Assembly: GCF_004348525.1 (NCBI RefSeq)
Contig: NZ_SMKG01000022.1
Coordinates: 1-49,979 of the forward strand
Direction: 5' to 3'
DNA: 49,979 nucleotides
DNA from: Micromonospora sp. 15K316
Lineage (GTDB): Bacteria; Actinomycetota; Actinomycetes; Mycobacteriales; Micromonosporaceae
Shown here in pieces: positions 15,781-24,539 of this stretch. A program made the position numbers and the translations under genes. The notes beneath the pieces are model-generated. The model did no database searches. It was not told the DNA's origin and saw only the letters and a list, made by a program, of their open reading frames with translations. The first letter of the stretch is position 1. The number at the start of each line of letters is the position of its first letter.

Positions 15781-18141
15781 TCAGGCCGGGACCGTCTCCG
15801 ACCGCTGGTCGGCGCTACCCGACCCGGTGCCGTCGCCGGCGTCCGTGTCGGACATCGCCACACCCTTGCGCTTGCTGACGTACACCGCCGCGACGACGAC
15901 CAGCGCGGCCACGACCGCGATGGCGATCCGCAGGCCGGTGTTCTTCTCGTCACCGATGCTCCAGGCCACCACGGCCGGCGCGATCAGCAGCGAGACCAGG
16001 TTCATCACCTTGATCAGCGGGTTGATCGCCGGACCGGCGGTGTCCTTGAACGGGTCGCCGACGGTGTCGCCGATGACGGTGGCGCCGTGCGACTCGGAGC
16101 CCTTGCCGCCGTACGCGCCGTCCTCGACCAGCTTCTTGGCGTTGTCCCAGGCCCCACCGGAGTTGGACAGGAAGACCGCCATCAAGGTGCCCGCCCCGAT
16201 CGCACCGGCCAGGTACGACGCCAGCGCCCCCGGGCCGAGGCCGAAGCCGACCGCGATCGGCGCCAGGATGGCGAGCAGGCCGGGGGTCATCAGCTCGCGC
16301 TGCGCGTCCCGGGTGCAGATGTCGACGACCTTGCCGTACTCCGGCCGCTGGGTGCGGTCCATGATGCCGGGCAGCTCACGGAACTGCCGGCGGACCTCCA
16401 TGACGACGGCGCCCGCCGAGCGGGAGACCGCGTTGATGGCCAGCCCCGAGAAGAGGAAGACCACCGCCGCGCCGATGATCAGGCCGACGAGGTTCCGCGG
16501 GTTCGCCACGTTCAGCGAGTTGAGGATCTCGGCGCCGACGTCGCCCACCCCGGCGTCCGCGTACGCGGTGCGCAGGGTGTCGGTGTAGGAGCCGAAGAGC
16601 GCGGTCGCCGCGAGCACCGCGGTGGCGATGGCGATGCCCTTGGTGATCGCCTTGGTGGTGTTGCCCACGGCGTCCAGCTCGGTCAGCGTCCGGGCGCCGT
16701 GCTCGTCGATGTCGCCGGACATCTCCGCCACACCCTGCGCGTTGTCGGAGATCGGGCCGAAGGTGTCCATCGCCACGATCACGCCGACCGTGGTCAGCAG
16801 ACCGGTGCCGGCCAGCGCGACCGCGAAGAGGGAGAGCGTGATGGAGCTGCCGCCGAGCAGGAAGGCGCCGAAGACGCCCGCACCGATGAGCAACGCCGAG
16901 TAGACCGCCGACTCCAGGCCGACGCTGATGCCGGCGAGGATGACGGTGGCCGGGCCGGTCTGCGAGCTCTTGCCGATGTCCTGCACCGGGCGCCGGTTGG
17001 TCTCGGTGAAGTAGCCGGTCAGCGCCTGGATCGCGGCGGCCAGCACGATACCGATGACCACCGCGCCGATGGCCACCAGCCGCGGGTTGCGGTCGACGTC
17101 GGTGAGCCCGCCCTCCAGCTCGGCGAAGGTCGCCGGCAGGTACGCGTACGCGGCGATCGCCACCAGCACCGCCGAGATCACCGCGGAGAGGTAGAAGGCC
17201 CGGTTGATCGCGGTGAGGCCGTTGCGGTCGGAGGAACGCAGCCGGGTGATGAACACGCCGACGATCGCGACCAGCACGCCGATCGTGGAGATGATCAGCG
17301 GGAAGACCAGCCCGTCCTCGCCGAACGCGGCCCGGCCGAGGATCAGCGCGGCGACCAGGGTCACCGCGTACGACTCGAAGAGGTCGGCGGCCATGCCGGC
17401 GCAGTCGCCGACGTTGTCGCCCACGTTGTCGGCGATGGTCGCGGCGTTACGCGGGTCGTCCTCGGGGATGCCCTGCTCGACCTTGCCGACCAGGTCGGCG
17501 CCGACGTCGGCGGCCTTGGTGAAGATGCCGCCGCCGACCCGCATGAACATGGCCAGCAGTGCGGCGCCGAAGCCGAAGCCCTCCAGCACGGTCGGGGCGT
17601 CGCCGCGGAAGACGATGACGACGAGCGCCGCACCGAAGAGGCCGAGGCCGACGGTGAGGAAGCCGACCACGCCACCGGTCCGGAAGGCGATCCTCATGGC
17701 CGCCTCGCGCCCACCCTGCCGCTCCCGGGCGGCGGCCGCGACCCGCAGGTTGGCGCGGGTGGCGAGCCACATGCCGGCGCCACCGATGAACGCGCTGAAC
17801 AGTGCGCCGACCACGAAGAAGGCGGACCGGCCGATCTTCACGGCGAGCTCGCTGCCGTCGGTGTCGTGCACCGGCAGCAGGAAGAGCAGTACGACGGCGA
17901 TGACGACGAAGATCGCCAGGGTGCGGAACTGCCGGAGCAGGTACGCCGACGCGCCCTCCTGGACCGCGCCGGAGATCTCCTGCATGTTGGCGGTGCCCTT
18001 GCCGGCCGCCAGGACCGCCCTGGTCAGGGCGGCGGCGAAGACGAGCGCCACCAGCGCGATGACCGCGGCGATGACGACGTACGTGACATTGGCTCCGGTA
18101 AGGGAAAGCCCGCCGCCCTCGGCGGCCAAGGTCTCGGACAT
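15781..18141 (-). CDS. hppA: K+-independent membrane H+-pyrophosphatase
   Basis: 786 residues, with an AGGAGG RBS before the ATG at 18141. It has about 16 hydrophobic helices and the hallmark pyrophosphate site ('GGGIFTKAADVGADLVGK' with 'EDDPRNAATIADNVGDNVGD'), and conserved 'DTVGDPFKDTAGPAINPLIK' near the C-terminus. The motif 'GNTTKAITKG' has Lys and Thr at the two positions that are Ala and Gly in K+-dependent enzymes, so this is the K+-insensitive H+-pumping class. It couples PPi hydrolysis to proton export, saving energy from biosynthetic PPi. It lies downstream of the bldG pair, as in Streptomyces, but behind its own terminator and candidate promoter. Confidence 0.97.
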   Translation of the reverse strand: MSETLAAEGGGLSLTGANVTYVVIAAVIALVALVFAAALTRAVLAAGKGTANMQEISGAVQEGASAYLLRQFRTLAIFVVIAVVLLFLLPVHDTDGSELAVKIGRSAFFVVGALFSAFIGGAGMWLATRANLRVAAAARERQGGREAAMRIAFRTGGVVGFLTVGLGLFGAALVVIVFRGDAPTVLEGFGFGAALLAMFMRVGGGIFTKAADVGADLVGKVEQGIPEDDPRNAATIADNVGDNVGDCAGMAADLFESYAVTLVAALILGRAAFGEDGLVFPLIISTIGVLVAIVGVFITRLRSSDRNGLTAINRAFYLSAVISAVLVAIAAYAYLPATFAELEGGLTDVDRNPRLVAIGAVVIGIVLAAAIQALTGYFTETNRRPVQDIGKSSQTGPATVILAGISVGLESAVYSALLIGAGVFGAFLLGGSSITLSLFAVALAGTGLLTTVGVIVAMDTFGPISDNAQGVAEMSGDIDEHGARTLTELDAVGNTTKAITKGIAIATAVLAATALFGSYTDTLRTAYADAGVGDVGAEILNSLNVANPRNLVGLIIGAAVVFLFSGLAINAVSRSAGAVVMEVRRQFRELPGIMDRTQRPEYGKVVDICTRDAQRELMTPGLLAILAPIAVGFGLGPGALASYLAGAIGAGTLMAVFLSNSGGAWDNAKKLVEDGAYGGKGSESHGATVIGDTVGDPFKDTAGPAINPLIKVMNLVSLLIAPAVVAWSIGDEKNTGLRIAIAVVAALVVVAAVYVSKRKGVAMSDTDAGDGTGSGSADQRSETVPA

Positions 18142-18299
18142 CTGTGTCCTCCTGTACCGAACACGCACCGGTCGGTGGAGACGCACCGCCCGGCGCCTGG
18201 ATGCGGACTCGCAAGCGCCCGCCGACCGCACCGAACGGACCAGCGACGAACACCCGTTCCCGCTGGCTGCGGGATGGATCACTTGCTGACAACCCGGGT

Positions 18300-18329
18300 A
18301 CTGTAGCCCTCCGCAGTGTCCGAGGTCAC
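18300..18329 (-). promoter_or_regulatory. Candidate hppA promoter
   Basis: Reading on the minus strand, GTGACC (18329-18324), an 18-bp spacer and TACAGT (18305-18300) resemble a housekeeping promoter. It would start the message about 150 nt before the ATG. Confidence 0.4.
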
Positions 18330-18409
18330 ACCCAGGGTCCGCCCCATGCCGATGATCTTCGTCGCTGTGTTATGAGGAAGAATCTGATATAGGAGCCGGT
18401 CCATGCCGA

Positions 18410-18438
18410 ACAGGCCGCGCCCGATGGGCACGGCCTGT
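18410..18438 (-). terminator. Stem-loop terminator after the bldG unit
   Basis: ACAGGCCG and CGGCCTGT pair perfectly (8 bp) around a 13-nt loop, 15 bp downstream of the anti-sigma gene stop. There is no clear U-tract. Confidence 0.55.
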
Positions 18439-18452
18439 GTGGACGGAAGCGG

Positions 18453-18887
18453 TCAGCGGCGTACCGGCCAGACCATGCGCACCTCGGTGCCGACGCCCTC
18501 GTCGACCGGGCGGACCTGAAGGTCCTCCACGAAACCGGCGAGCAGGGCGAAACCCACGCCGGTGGTGAGCGCCTCGTCGGTGAGCGACTCGTTGGCCAGC
18601 TCGTCCGGGGGGAGCGCGGCGAGTCCGATGCCCGCCTCGATCGGCGCCCGGTCGACGACCCGGACGGCGTACTGCCCGGAGTCGGACATCTCCATCAGCA
18701 CCGGGTCGTGCAGCCCGTACTGGCGGTGGAGGGCGACGGCGCGGGTGCACGCCTCACCGATGGCGAGACGCACCTCGTCGAGCAGGTCCTCGCGGACCCC
18801 GGCCCGGCGGGCGACCGCGACGCCCACCAGGCGGGCGGTGCGCACGTGCACCGGCGCCGGGGAGAAGGAGAGGCGGACCGTCGCCAT
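18453..18887 (-). CDS. Anti-sigma factor, HATPase_c (BldG partner)
   Basis: 144 residues from the ATG at 18887 (a GTG lies at 18890); the start overlaps the bldG stop. It has the GHKL-fold pattern of SpoIIAB/RsbW-like kinases: N-box-like 'LLDEVRLAIGEACTRAVALH', then 'YAVRVVDRAP' and a G-box-like 'TTGVGFALLAGFVEDLQV'. The usual N in the N-box (EAxxN) reads T-R here, and the ATP-lid glycine pattern is weak, so kinase activity should not be assumed. In Streptomyces the equivalent gene follows bldG, and its product binds BldG and a sigma factor. The same arrangement here makes the pair a partner-switching module controlling differentiation or stress. Confidence 0.88.
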   Translation of the reverse strand: MATVRLSFSPAPVHVRTARLVGVAVARRAGVREDLLDEVRLAIGEACTRAVALHRQYGLHDPVLMEMSDSGQYAVRVVDRAPIEAGIGLAALPPDELANESLTDEALTTGVGFALLAGFVEDLQVRPVDEGVGTEVRMVWPVRR

Positions 18888-19243
18888 CACGCGCCGGCAC
18901 CCGTCGAGTCGGCGGCGATCGCCGCGTCGACCGTCGGGTGCAGCGGAAAGACCTGGTCGAGCGCGGTGATCCGGAAGATCTTCAGCAGCGGCTCCTTGTC
19001 GCAGACCAGCGCGAAGCTACCGCCCGCCGCGCGCAGCCGCTTCAGCGCGCCGACCAGCACCCCCAGGCCGGTGGAGTCGAGGAAGTCCACCCGTCCGAGA
19101 TCCACCACCACGTGCCGGGCGCCGCCGTCGATCAGTTCGAGGAGCCGTTCGCGCAACCGGGGGGCGGTGTAGACGTCCACCTCACCACCGACCTCGAGCA
19201 CCGTGTGCTCCCCCACGGCCCGGGTCGCCAGCGACAGCTCCAT
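18887..19243 (-). CDS. bldG: Anti-sigma factor antagonist BldG
   Basis: 118 residues; ATG at 19243 with GAGGAGG 7 nt upstream. It is a STAS domain throughout: '[20 protein letters not shown]', '[20 protein letters not shown]', '[19 protein letters not shown]'. The phosphoacceptor serine in 'FLDSTGLG' falls at residue 57, the same number as the known phosphoserine of Streptomyces BldG. Dephosphorylated BldG sequesters anti-sigma factors to free sigma factors for development and secondary metabolism. It is divergent from the DECH helicase and followed by the anti-sigma gene, which is the Streptomyces order. Assignment is strong. Confidence 0.93.
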   Translation of the reverse strand: MELSLATRAVGEHTVLEVGGEVDVYTAPRLRERLLELIDGGARHVVVDLGRVDFLDSTGLGVLVGALKRLRAAGGSFALVCDKEPLLKIFRITALDQVFPLHPTVDAAIAADSTGAGA

Positions 19244-19382
19244 CTGTCCTCCTCGCAAGAGCCGTAAACTCTTCTGGGCATCTAACCACTACCGCCGGAA
19301 GACGCAGTCGTCACCGGCGAAGCCTCCCCCATACCCCGGCCCCCGGCTTTCCATCTCCGAACACCAGTGCGAAAGTTCTCCA

Positions 19383-21776
19383 GTGACTCACGACAGCTTC
19401 AGCTCGGCGCGGCTGGCGCCGCGCCATGACCTGAAGCCGTCGACCTCTGCCACCGTATCCGCAGGTGCCGGCCCCCGGCACGCGCCGGCCGAGCTGCTGG
19501 CCCGGCTGCGCGCCCGCGCCGACGCCGACCCGGTCACCCACGTCGAGCGGGTACCGGCCCGCGCGGGCGTGCCGGCCCCGTGGCCGCAGTGGGTGCCGGA
19601 GGAGCTGCGGGCCGCGTTCGCCGGGCGCGGCGTGGTCGCGCCCTGGCGGCACCAGGCCGAGGCGGCCGCCCTGGCGTACGACGGTCAGCACGTCGTGGTC
19701 GCCACCGGCACCGCGTCCGGCAAGTCCCTGGCGTACCAGATGCCGGCGCTCGCCACCCTGCTCGCGGACCCCCGGGCCACCGTGCTCTACCTCGCGCCGA
19801 CCAAGGCGCTCGCCGCCGACCAGCTGCGCGCCGTCACCGAGCTGGAGCTGGAGGGGGTACGCCCCGCCTGCTACGACGGGGACACGCCGCGCGCCGAGCG
19901 GGAGTGGATCCGGCGGCACTCCCGGTTCGTGCTGACCAACCCGGACATGCTGCACCACGGCATCCTCCCCGGGCACGGCCAGTGGTCGGGCTTCCTCCGC
20001 CGGCTCACGTACGTGGTGATCGACGAGTGCCACACCTACCGGGGAGTCTTCGGCTCGCACGTCGCCCACGTGCTGCGCCGCCTGCGGCGGCAGTGCGCGC
20101 GCTTCGGAAGTGCGCCCGTCTTCGTGCTCGCCTCCGCGACCTCCGGTGACCCGGCCACCGCGGCGGAGCGGCTCACCGGGCTGCCCGTGGCCGCCGTCAC
20201 CGAGGACACGTCGCCCCGCGGCGGGGTGACCTTCGCGCTCTGGGAGCCACCGTTGCTGCCCTCGGCCGACACCTCGTCCGACGCGGCCGACCTCGCCCCC
20301 GTACGCCGGTCGGCGCTGCGGGAGACCGCGGACCTGCTCGCCGACACGGTCGCCGCGGGCGTACGCAGCCTCGCCTTCGTCCGCTCCCGCCGGGGCGCCG
20401 AGGTGGTGGCCGCGAACACCCGGCGGGCCCTCGACGAGGCGGTACCCGGCCTCGGCGACCGGGTCGCCGCCTACCGCGGCGGCTACCTGCGCGAGGAGCG
20501 GCGGGAGCTGGAGCGGGCGCTGCTCCACGGTGACCTGCTCGGGCTGGCCTCGACCAACGCGCTGGAGCTCGGCGTCGACCTGGTCGGCCTCGACGCGGTG
20601 CTGATCTGCGGCTACCCCGGCACCCGGGCCTCGCTCTGGCAGCAGGCGGGGCGGGCCGGACGCTCCGGGCAGGAGGCGCTCGCCGTGCTGGTGGCCCGGG
20701 ACGACCCGCTCGACACCTACCTGGTGCACCACCCGGAGGCGGTCTTCGGGCGGCCGGTGGAGGCGACAGTGCTCGACCCGGCCAACCCGTACGTCCTCGC
20801 GCCGCAGCTCGCCTGCGCCGCGGCCGAGGCCCCGCTCACCCCGGCCGACCTGGCGCTCTTCGGCGACGGGGCGAAGGAGGCGATCGACCAGCTCGTCGCG
20901 ACCGGCGCGCTGCGGCAACGCCCGACCGGCTGGTACTGGCGGCACCGCGAACGCCCCCAGGTGGACCTGCGGGGCGAGGACGGAGCGCCGGTGGTCGTGG
21001 TGGAGGCGGCCACCGGGCGACTGCTCGGCACGGTGGACGGCGGCTCGTCGCACTTCCTGCTCCACCCCGGCGCGGTCTACCTGCATCAGGGTGTCTCGTA
21101 CGTGGTGGACGAGCTGGACCTGGTCGACGGGTGCGCGCTCGTGCACGTCGAGGAGCCGGACTGCTCCACCCACGCCCGGGACGTCACCGACGTCTCCGTG
21201 GTGTCGGTGCGGTCGTACGTCGACGCCGGACCGGTCGGGATGTTCCTCGGCGAGGTGGACGTGACCAGCCAGGTGGTCTCCTACCAGCGGCGACGGATCG
21301 CCACCGGCGAGGTGATCGACACTCGTCCGCTGGACCTGCCGGCCCGTGAGCTGCGTACGGTGGCCGTCTGGTTCACGCTCTCCCCGGAGTCGCTGGCCGC
21401 GGCCGGCGTCGATCCGGGCGACGTGCCGGGCGGGCTGCACGCCGCCGAACACGCGGCGATCGGGCTGCTGCCGCTCATCGCCACCTGCGACCGTTGGGAC
21501 ATCGGCGGGCTCTCCACCGCCCTGCACCCGGACACCGAGGCACCGACAGTCTTCGTCTACGACGGGCATCCGGGTGGGGCCGGTTTCGCCGAGCGCGCGT
21601 ACGGCACGGCGGCGACCTGGCTGCGGGCCACCCGGGACGCGATCGCCGAGTGCGCGTGCGAGGCCGGCTGCCCGTCCTGCGTGCAGTCCCCGAAGTGCGG
21701 CAACGGCAACAACCCGCTCTCCAAGGCGGACGCCGTCCGGGTGCTGGACGTGGTGCTGGCGAACCTGCCGTCCTGA
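19383..21776 (+). CDS. DEAD/DECH-box helicase with DUF1998 (MrfA/Hrq1-like)
   Basis: 797 residues from the GTG at 19383 (VTHDSFSSARLAPRH); the RBS is weak and the start is not certain. It has superfamily 2 helicase motifs: Q-like 'WRHQAEAAALAYDG', Walker A 'ATGTASGKSLAYQ' (about 109-115), Ia 'YLAPTKALAADQL', II 'VIDECHTYRG', III 'LASATSGDP', and IV-VI including 'STNALELGVDLVGLDAV' and 'QQAGRAGRSGQ'. The C-terminal DUF1998 zinc site is 'CACEAGCPSCVQSPKCGNG'. Bacillus MrfA repairs mitomycin adducts and Hrq1 handles crosslinks in fungi, so a DNA-lesion role is plausible. The gene is a standard member of the actinobacterial helicase/secretion neighbourhood and points toward the Tad operon downstream. 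Confidence 0.93.
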   Translation: MTHDSFSSARLAPRHDLKPSTSATVSAGAGPRHAPAELLARLRARADADPVTHVERVPARAGVPAPWPQWVPEELRAAFAGRGVVAPWRHQAEAAALAYDGQHVVVATGTASGKSLAYQMPALATLLADPRATVLYLAPTKALAADQLRAVTELELEGVRPACYDGDTPRAEREWIRRHSRFVLTNPDMLHHGILPGHGQWSGFLRRLTYVVIDECHTYRGVFGSHVAHVLRRLRRQCARFGSAPVFVLASATSGDPATAAERLTGLPVAAVTEDTSPRGGVTFALWEPPLLPSADTSSDAADLAPVRRSALRETADLLADTVAAGVRSLAFVRSRRGAEVVAANTRRALDEAVPGLGDRVAAYRGGYLREERRELERALLHGDLLGLASTNALELGVDLVGLDAVLICGYPGTRASLWQQAGRAGRSGQEALAVLVARDDPLDTYLVHHPEAVFGRPVEATVLDPANPYVLAPQLACAAAEAPLTPADLALFGDGAKEAIDQLVATGALRQRPTGWYWRHRERPQVDLRGEDGAPVVVVEAATGRLLGTVDGGSSHFLLHPGAVYLHQGVSYVVDELDLVDGCALVHVEEPDCSTHARDVTDVSVVSVRSYVDAGPVGMFLGEVDVTSQVVSYQRRRIATGEVIDTRPLDLPARELRTVAVWFTLSPESLAAAGVDPGDVPGGLHAAEHAAIGLLPLIATCDRWDIGGLSTALHPDTEAPTVFVYDGHPGGAGFAERAYGTAATWLRATRDAIAECACEAGCPSCVQSPKCGNGNNPLSKADAVRVLDVVLANLPS

Positions 21777-21812
21777 CCGCCTGGGCGCACCCCCGCCGAA
21801 CGCCGTGGGCTG

Positions 21813-21955
21813 GTGACCGTCGGCGCGCCGCGGGTCCGGCACGCCAGGTCGACGCCGGCGTTCGGAGGACGGTACGGGGCGCCGTGACCGTCGGGCGCGC
21901 CGGCGGGTCCGGCACGCCGGGTCGACGCGGCGTTCGGGGGACGGTGCGGGGCGCG
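21813..21955 (+). repeat. Tandem duplication, 2 x about 71 bp
   Basis: Copy 1 is 21813-21883 and copy 2 is 21884-21955. Both begin gtgaccgtcgg and end in ggggcgc, and they differ at only a few positions. The pair fills the gap between the helicase stop and the LURP-one gene. No open frame of note crosses it. Confidence 0.85.
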
Positions 21956-22000
21956 GTGTTGTGCGAAACTCCGGCGACCCTTATCGAGGAGAACACGAAG

Positions 22001-22579
22001 ATGCAGCCCGACATGTTGCAGGCCCAGCAGCGTTTCCACATCCGCCAGCGGGTGCGGCTCATGGTCAACCAGTACGAGGTCCTCGCGGTGACGCCGGACG
22101 GTTCGGAGGGGCAGCTGCTGGCTTTCGCCCAGCAGAAGCGCCTCGCCTTCAAGGAGCAGGTCACCCTCTACACGGACGACTCGAAGCAGCAGCCCGTCCT
22201 CGGCTTCAAGGCCCGCCAGGCGCTCGACCTCGGCGCCACGTACGACGTCACCGACGCGGCCGGCAACCCGGTCGGCCTGTTCCGCAAGGATTTCGCGCAG
22301 TCCCTGCTGCGCTCCACGTGGCACGTCGAGCAGGCCGGCCTGCCGCCGGTCACCGGGCAGGAGCGCAGTCTGCCGGTGGCGTTGCTGCGGCGTTTCGTCG
22401 ACTCGCTCTCCTGGCTGCCGTACCACTTCGATTTCACCGCCGGCGGCCAGCCCGTCTTCTCGGTGGTGAAGAAGTGGGGCCTGCGGGACCGGTACGTGGT
22501 CGAGATCCAGCACCCGCAGATCGACAGGCGACTCGTCATCGCCATGGCCATCGCCCTGGACGCGCTCCAGGCCCGCTGA
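22001..22579 (+). CDS. LURP-one-related family protein
   Basis: 192 residues; ATG at 22001 after GAGGAGAA. It has the Tubby-like/LURP-one fold pattern: 'RFHIRQRVRLMVNQYEVL', 'GQLLAFAQQKRLAFKEQVTLY', 'PVLGFKARQALDLGATYDVT', 'PVGLFRKDFAQSLLRSTWHV', and a closing hydrophobic helix 'RRLVIAMAIALDAL' like the scramblase family. Members in bacteria are of unknown function; plant relatives respond to pathogens. It sits alone behind a tandem duplication and ahead of a stem-loop terminator. Confidence 0.9.
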   Translation: MQPDMLQAQQRFHIRQRVRLMVNQYEVLAVTPDGSEGQLLAFAQQKRLAFKEQVTLYTDDSKQQPVLGFKARQALDLGATYDVTDAAGNPVGLFRKDFAQSLLRSTWHVEQAGLPPVTGQERSLPVALLRRFVDSLSWLPYHFDFTAGGQPVFSVVKKWGLRDRYVVEIQHPQIDRRLVIAMAIALDALQAR

Positions 22580-22589
22580 CCCCGGTGCC

Positions 22590-22626
22590 GCCCCGGTGAC
22601 GCCGCTAGGCCGTGGCGTCCCGGGGC
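22590..22626 (+). terminator. Stem-loop after the LURP-one gene
   Basis: gccccggtgacgcc and ggcgtcccggggc pair with a one-base bulge around a 10-nt loop, starting 11 bp past the stop. There is no U-run. Confidence 0.55.
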
Positions 22627-22699
22627 GCCTGCCGTCCGGGCACTCACACCAGACGTCCTCCGCTATCCGGAAGGGCTCACCCCGCGACCGGCGCGCCGC

Positions 22700-23290
22700 T
22701 TACCGGGCGGTGAGGTCTCGCCATCGGCTGGTCTGGGTGCGGACCCGGTCGGCCTCGGCGGCGTTCCTGACGTTCCCCAACCAGATCAAGCTCGGGTCGT
22801 CGGGCACCGAACGGTCATTGACCATCCGTGCGACGGCGGGCAGCCCAGTGGGCTCGGCGAACGAGCGCAGTCGCGCGGCCACCGCCCCACCCCGGCCAGG
22901 CCCCGTGAGGTAGACCTGGATGGCGCTGACATGTGACCAGGGCAGCAGTGGGCCCCGACCGGCGAACAGGGCGATGCCGTGTGGGCAGAGGTCGGCGGCG
23001 TACCGCCACGACTGGCGGGAGAGATCAGGCTGGGACTGGCCCCCTCCTCCGGGCGGCCGACTCGCCCGATTGACCGTCAGCCACAGAGCAAGAACCAGCA
23101 TCACGAAAACGCAGGCCATGACGCCGAGTCGTACAGAGACCGCCAGTGCGCCCTCGCTCGAGAGGCTCCACCGGATTCCCACCCAGGAGACCACCACGAT
23201 GCCGGCTGTGGTCAGCAGCAGTACCAGCCATCGGCCCAGACCGAGCGGACGGTGATCACGCAGGCCGATCGACGCGTCGCACCCGTGCAT
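22700..23290 (-). CDS. Hypothetical membrane protein
   Basis: 196 residues. Two transmembrane helices near the N-terminus (about 20-40 and 55-75) are followed by a cytoplasmic part with 'WRYAADLCPHGIALFAGRGP' and 'LLPWSHVSAIQVYLTGPGRG'. This resembles the PH-like bPH2 fold attached to membrane hairpins. A C-terminal stretch ('NDRSVPDDPSLIWLGN') is unplaced. It lies downstream of the Tad operon on the same strand, 83 bp after it, and may be read from it. Family is inferred from pattern only. Confidence 0.7.
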   Translation of the reverse strand: MHGCDASIGLRDHRPLGLGRWLVLLLTTAGIVVVSWVGIRWSLSSEGALAVSVRLGVMACVFVMLVLALWLTVNRASRPPGGGGQSQPDLSRQSWRYAADLCPHGIALFAGRGPLLPWSHVSAIQVYLTGPGRGGAVAARLRSFAEPTGLPAVARMVNDRSVPDDPSLIWLGNVRNAAEADRVRTQTSRWRDLTAR

Positions 23291-23373
23291 GCCACACCTC
23301 CCCGTTCATCGACGATGGTAGTGGCTGCCATCGCGCTGGTACACGCCTCGGATTTCGTAGGCCACATCGGACG

Positions 23374-23730
23374 TCAACTCCGTAGCGGGCCGGCGCGCGC
23401 GCTGACCGTGGCGACACGGGTCAGGCCGGGCAGCGGGGTTACCCTGACCTCGGCGCTGAGCACCACGTCGAGACCGTCGAGCCGACAGGCCAGCAGGTGG
23501 CCGCCGTTGCGCGCCGCGATGTCGGCCGCCGCCGAACAGGCCGCCCCGTCCCCGTCGAGCGCCCGCCCGGCACCGGCCAGCGCGCCGAGATCCGCCGCCA
23601 CCGCCGCCTGCTGGCGCGCCGCCCGGGCCGCGTTCACCGCTGCGCCGAACATCCCCACCACCACGAAGACCAGCCCGACGGCGAGCAGACAGACACTTGC
23701 GCCTCCCCGCTCGCGGTCTGATCCCGTCAC
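23374..23730 (-). CDS. TadE/TadG-like secreted protein (Rv3654c-like)
   Basis: 118 residues from a GTG at 23730 (VTGSDRERGGASVCLLAVG). An upstream ATG at 23859 would add 43 mostly Arg-rich residues. A Gly/Ser start leads into a single hydrophobic helix ('VCLLAVGLVFVVVGMFGAAV'), followed by 'RAARQQAAVAADLGALAGAG', the classic TadG/TadE post-membrane motif. The short mature domain has two Cys residues that may pair. It corresponds to the last gene of the helicase/secretion neighbourhood (Rv3654c in M. tuberculosis). It is probably processed and exported with the pilus-like apparatus. Confidence 0.8.
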   Translation of the reverse strand: MTGSDRERGGASVCLLAVGLVFVVVGMFGAAVNAARAARQQAAVAADLGALAGAGRALDGDGAACSAAADIAARNGGHLLACRLDGLDVVLSAEVRVTPLPGLTRVATVSARAGPLRS

Positions 23731-23977
23731 CGATCGGCGCCCCCAGCTGCTCAGCGCGCAGCCTCCACCCAGGTCGCCGGCACCCGCGCCCACGCTGCGC
23801 GCCCGACCGTTCGGCGCACCGCGAAGCGCACGACGGAAATCTGCCTCCACCCCGCGCATCACACCGCCCTGCGCGCGGCCGGAACCCGTCTCCGCCCCGC
23901 GCCGCCCGGAGGTCACGAGGGCCCCGCTTCCGTGTTGCCGGAGTTGCGCGGTGGGACGCCTGGCCGCTGGCGCGGGC

Positions 23978-24349
23978 TCACGACGGGCCCACTTCGGCGA
24001 CACCGGGCTCGACAGCGGCCACCGCGGTCGCGGTCACGGTGATCCGGGGCAGTCGGGCGCCGAGTGCGCGGACCGGTGCCCGTACGGTCACCTGCACCCG
24101 CCCGCCACCCGTGGAGACGGTGAACTCCGCCCCCGCGGGCGCGGCCCGGGCACCGGCGGCGGGACCGTCCTCGCCGCGGGAGGCGGCCAGCGCGGCCTCC
24201 CGCGCCGCGTGCAGGCAGCCGGCCCGGGTGGTGACCGCGTTGACGGCCGTCAGCCCGGCGAGTAGGAGCAGCAGCAGCGCCGGCAGGCCGGCCGTCAGTT
24301 CGGCGGTGAACGAACCCCGGTCGCGGCCGGCCAGCCGGCGCCGGATCAC
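23978..24349 (-). CDS. TadE family minor pilin-like protein
   Basis: 123 residues from the GTG at 24349, which overlaps the DUF4244 stop (GTGA). It begins with basic residues and 'DRGSFTAELTAGLPALLLLL', the TadE prepilin-like segment: G-S-x-x-x-E with Glu five residues into the hydrophobic helix. The periplasm-facing part is a compact beta-rich domain ('GAEFTVSTGGGRVQVTVRAP'). It would be a minor pseudopilin of the Tad-like machine encoded upstream. The 248-bp gap to the next start is partly covered by the longer possible frame of the Rv3654c-like gene. Confidence 0.85.
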   Translation of the reverse strand: MIRRRLAGRDRGSFTAELTAGLPALLLLLLAGLTAVNAVTTRAGCLHAAREAALAASRGEDGPAAGARAAPAGAEFTVSTGGGRVQVTVRAPVRALGARLPRITVTATAVAAVEPGVAEVGPS

Positions 24350-24513
24350 TTGAGCGCCCGGTCGATGACGGCCGTCAACGCGGACTGGACGTTCCCGGAC
24401 GTCAGGACCTTCAGCAGGATGCCCGCGAAGGCGACCGCCGCCAGCGTGCCGACGGCGTACTCGGCGGTGTTCATCCCGGCGTCCCCGCGCAGGCGGGCCA
24501 GCAGTTTGCGCAC
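24346..24513 (-). CDS. DUF4244 pilin-like peptide (Flp-type)
   Basis: 55 residues, too short for most gene finders. It runs from the GTG at 24513, with AGGAAGGGG upstream, to the TGA at 24346. It reads 'VRKLLARLRGDAGMNTAEYA' followed by 'VGTLAAVAFAGILLKVL' and 'TSGNVQSALTAVIDRALK'. The G-M-N-T-A-E-Y-A motif with Glu five residues into a hydrophobic helix is the signature of Flp major pilins, processed after Gly. It is therefore the probable major subunit. It lies between TadC and TadE with a GTGA overlap to TadE. Confidence 0.88.
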   Translation of the reverse strand: MRKLLARLRGDAGMNTAEYAVGTLAAVAFAGILLKVLTSGNVQSALTAVIDRALK

Positions 24514-24539
24514 GTTGGTTACCCCTTCCTCGATGTTCC

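Larger units (their letters stand above)
18142..18452. other. hppA leader and intergenic region
   Basis: 311 bp with no supported coding sequence. It holds the candidate hppA promoter (18300-18329), the terminator of the bldG unit (18410-18438), and a short AT-rich patch at 18371-18392. No riboswitch class is recognisable in the roughly 150-nt leader. Confidence 0.5.
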
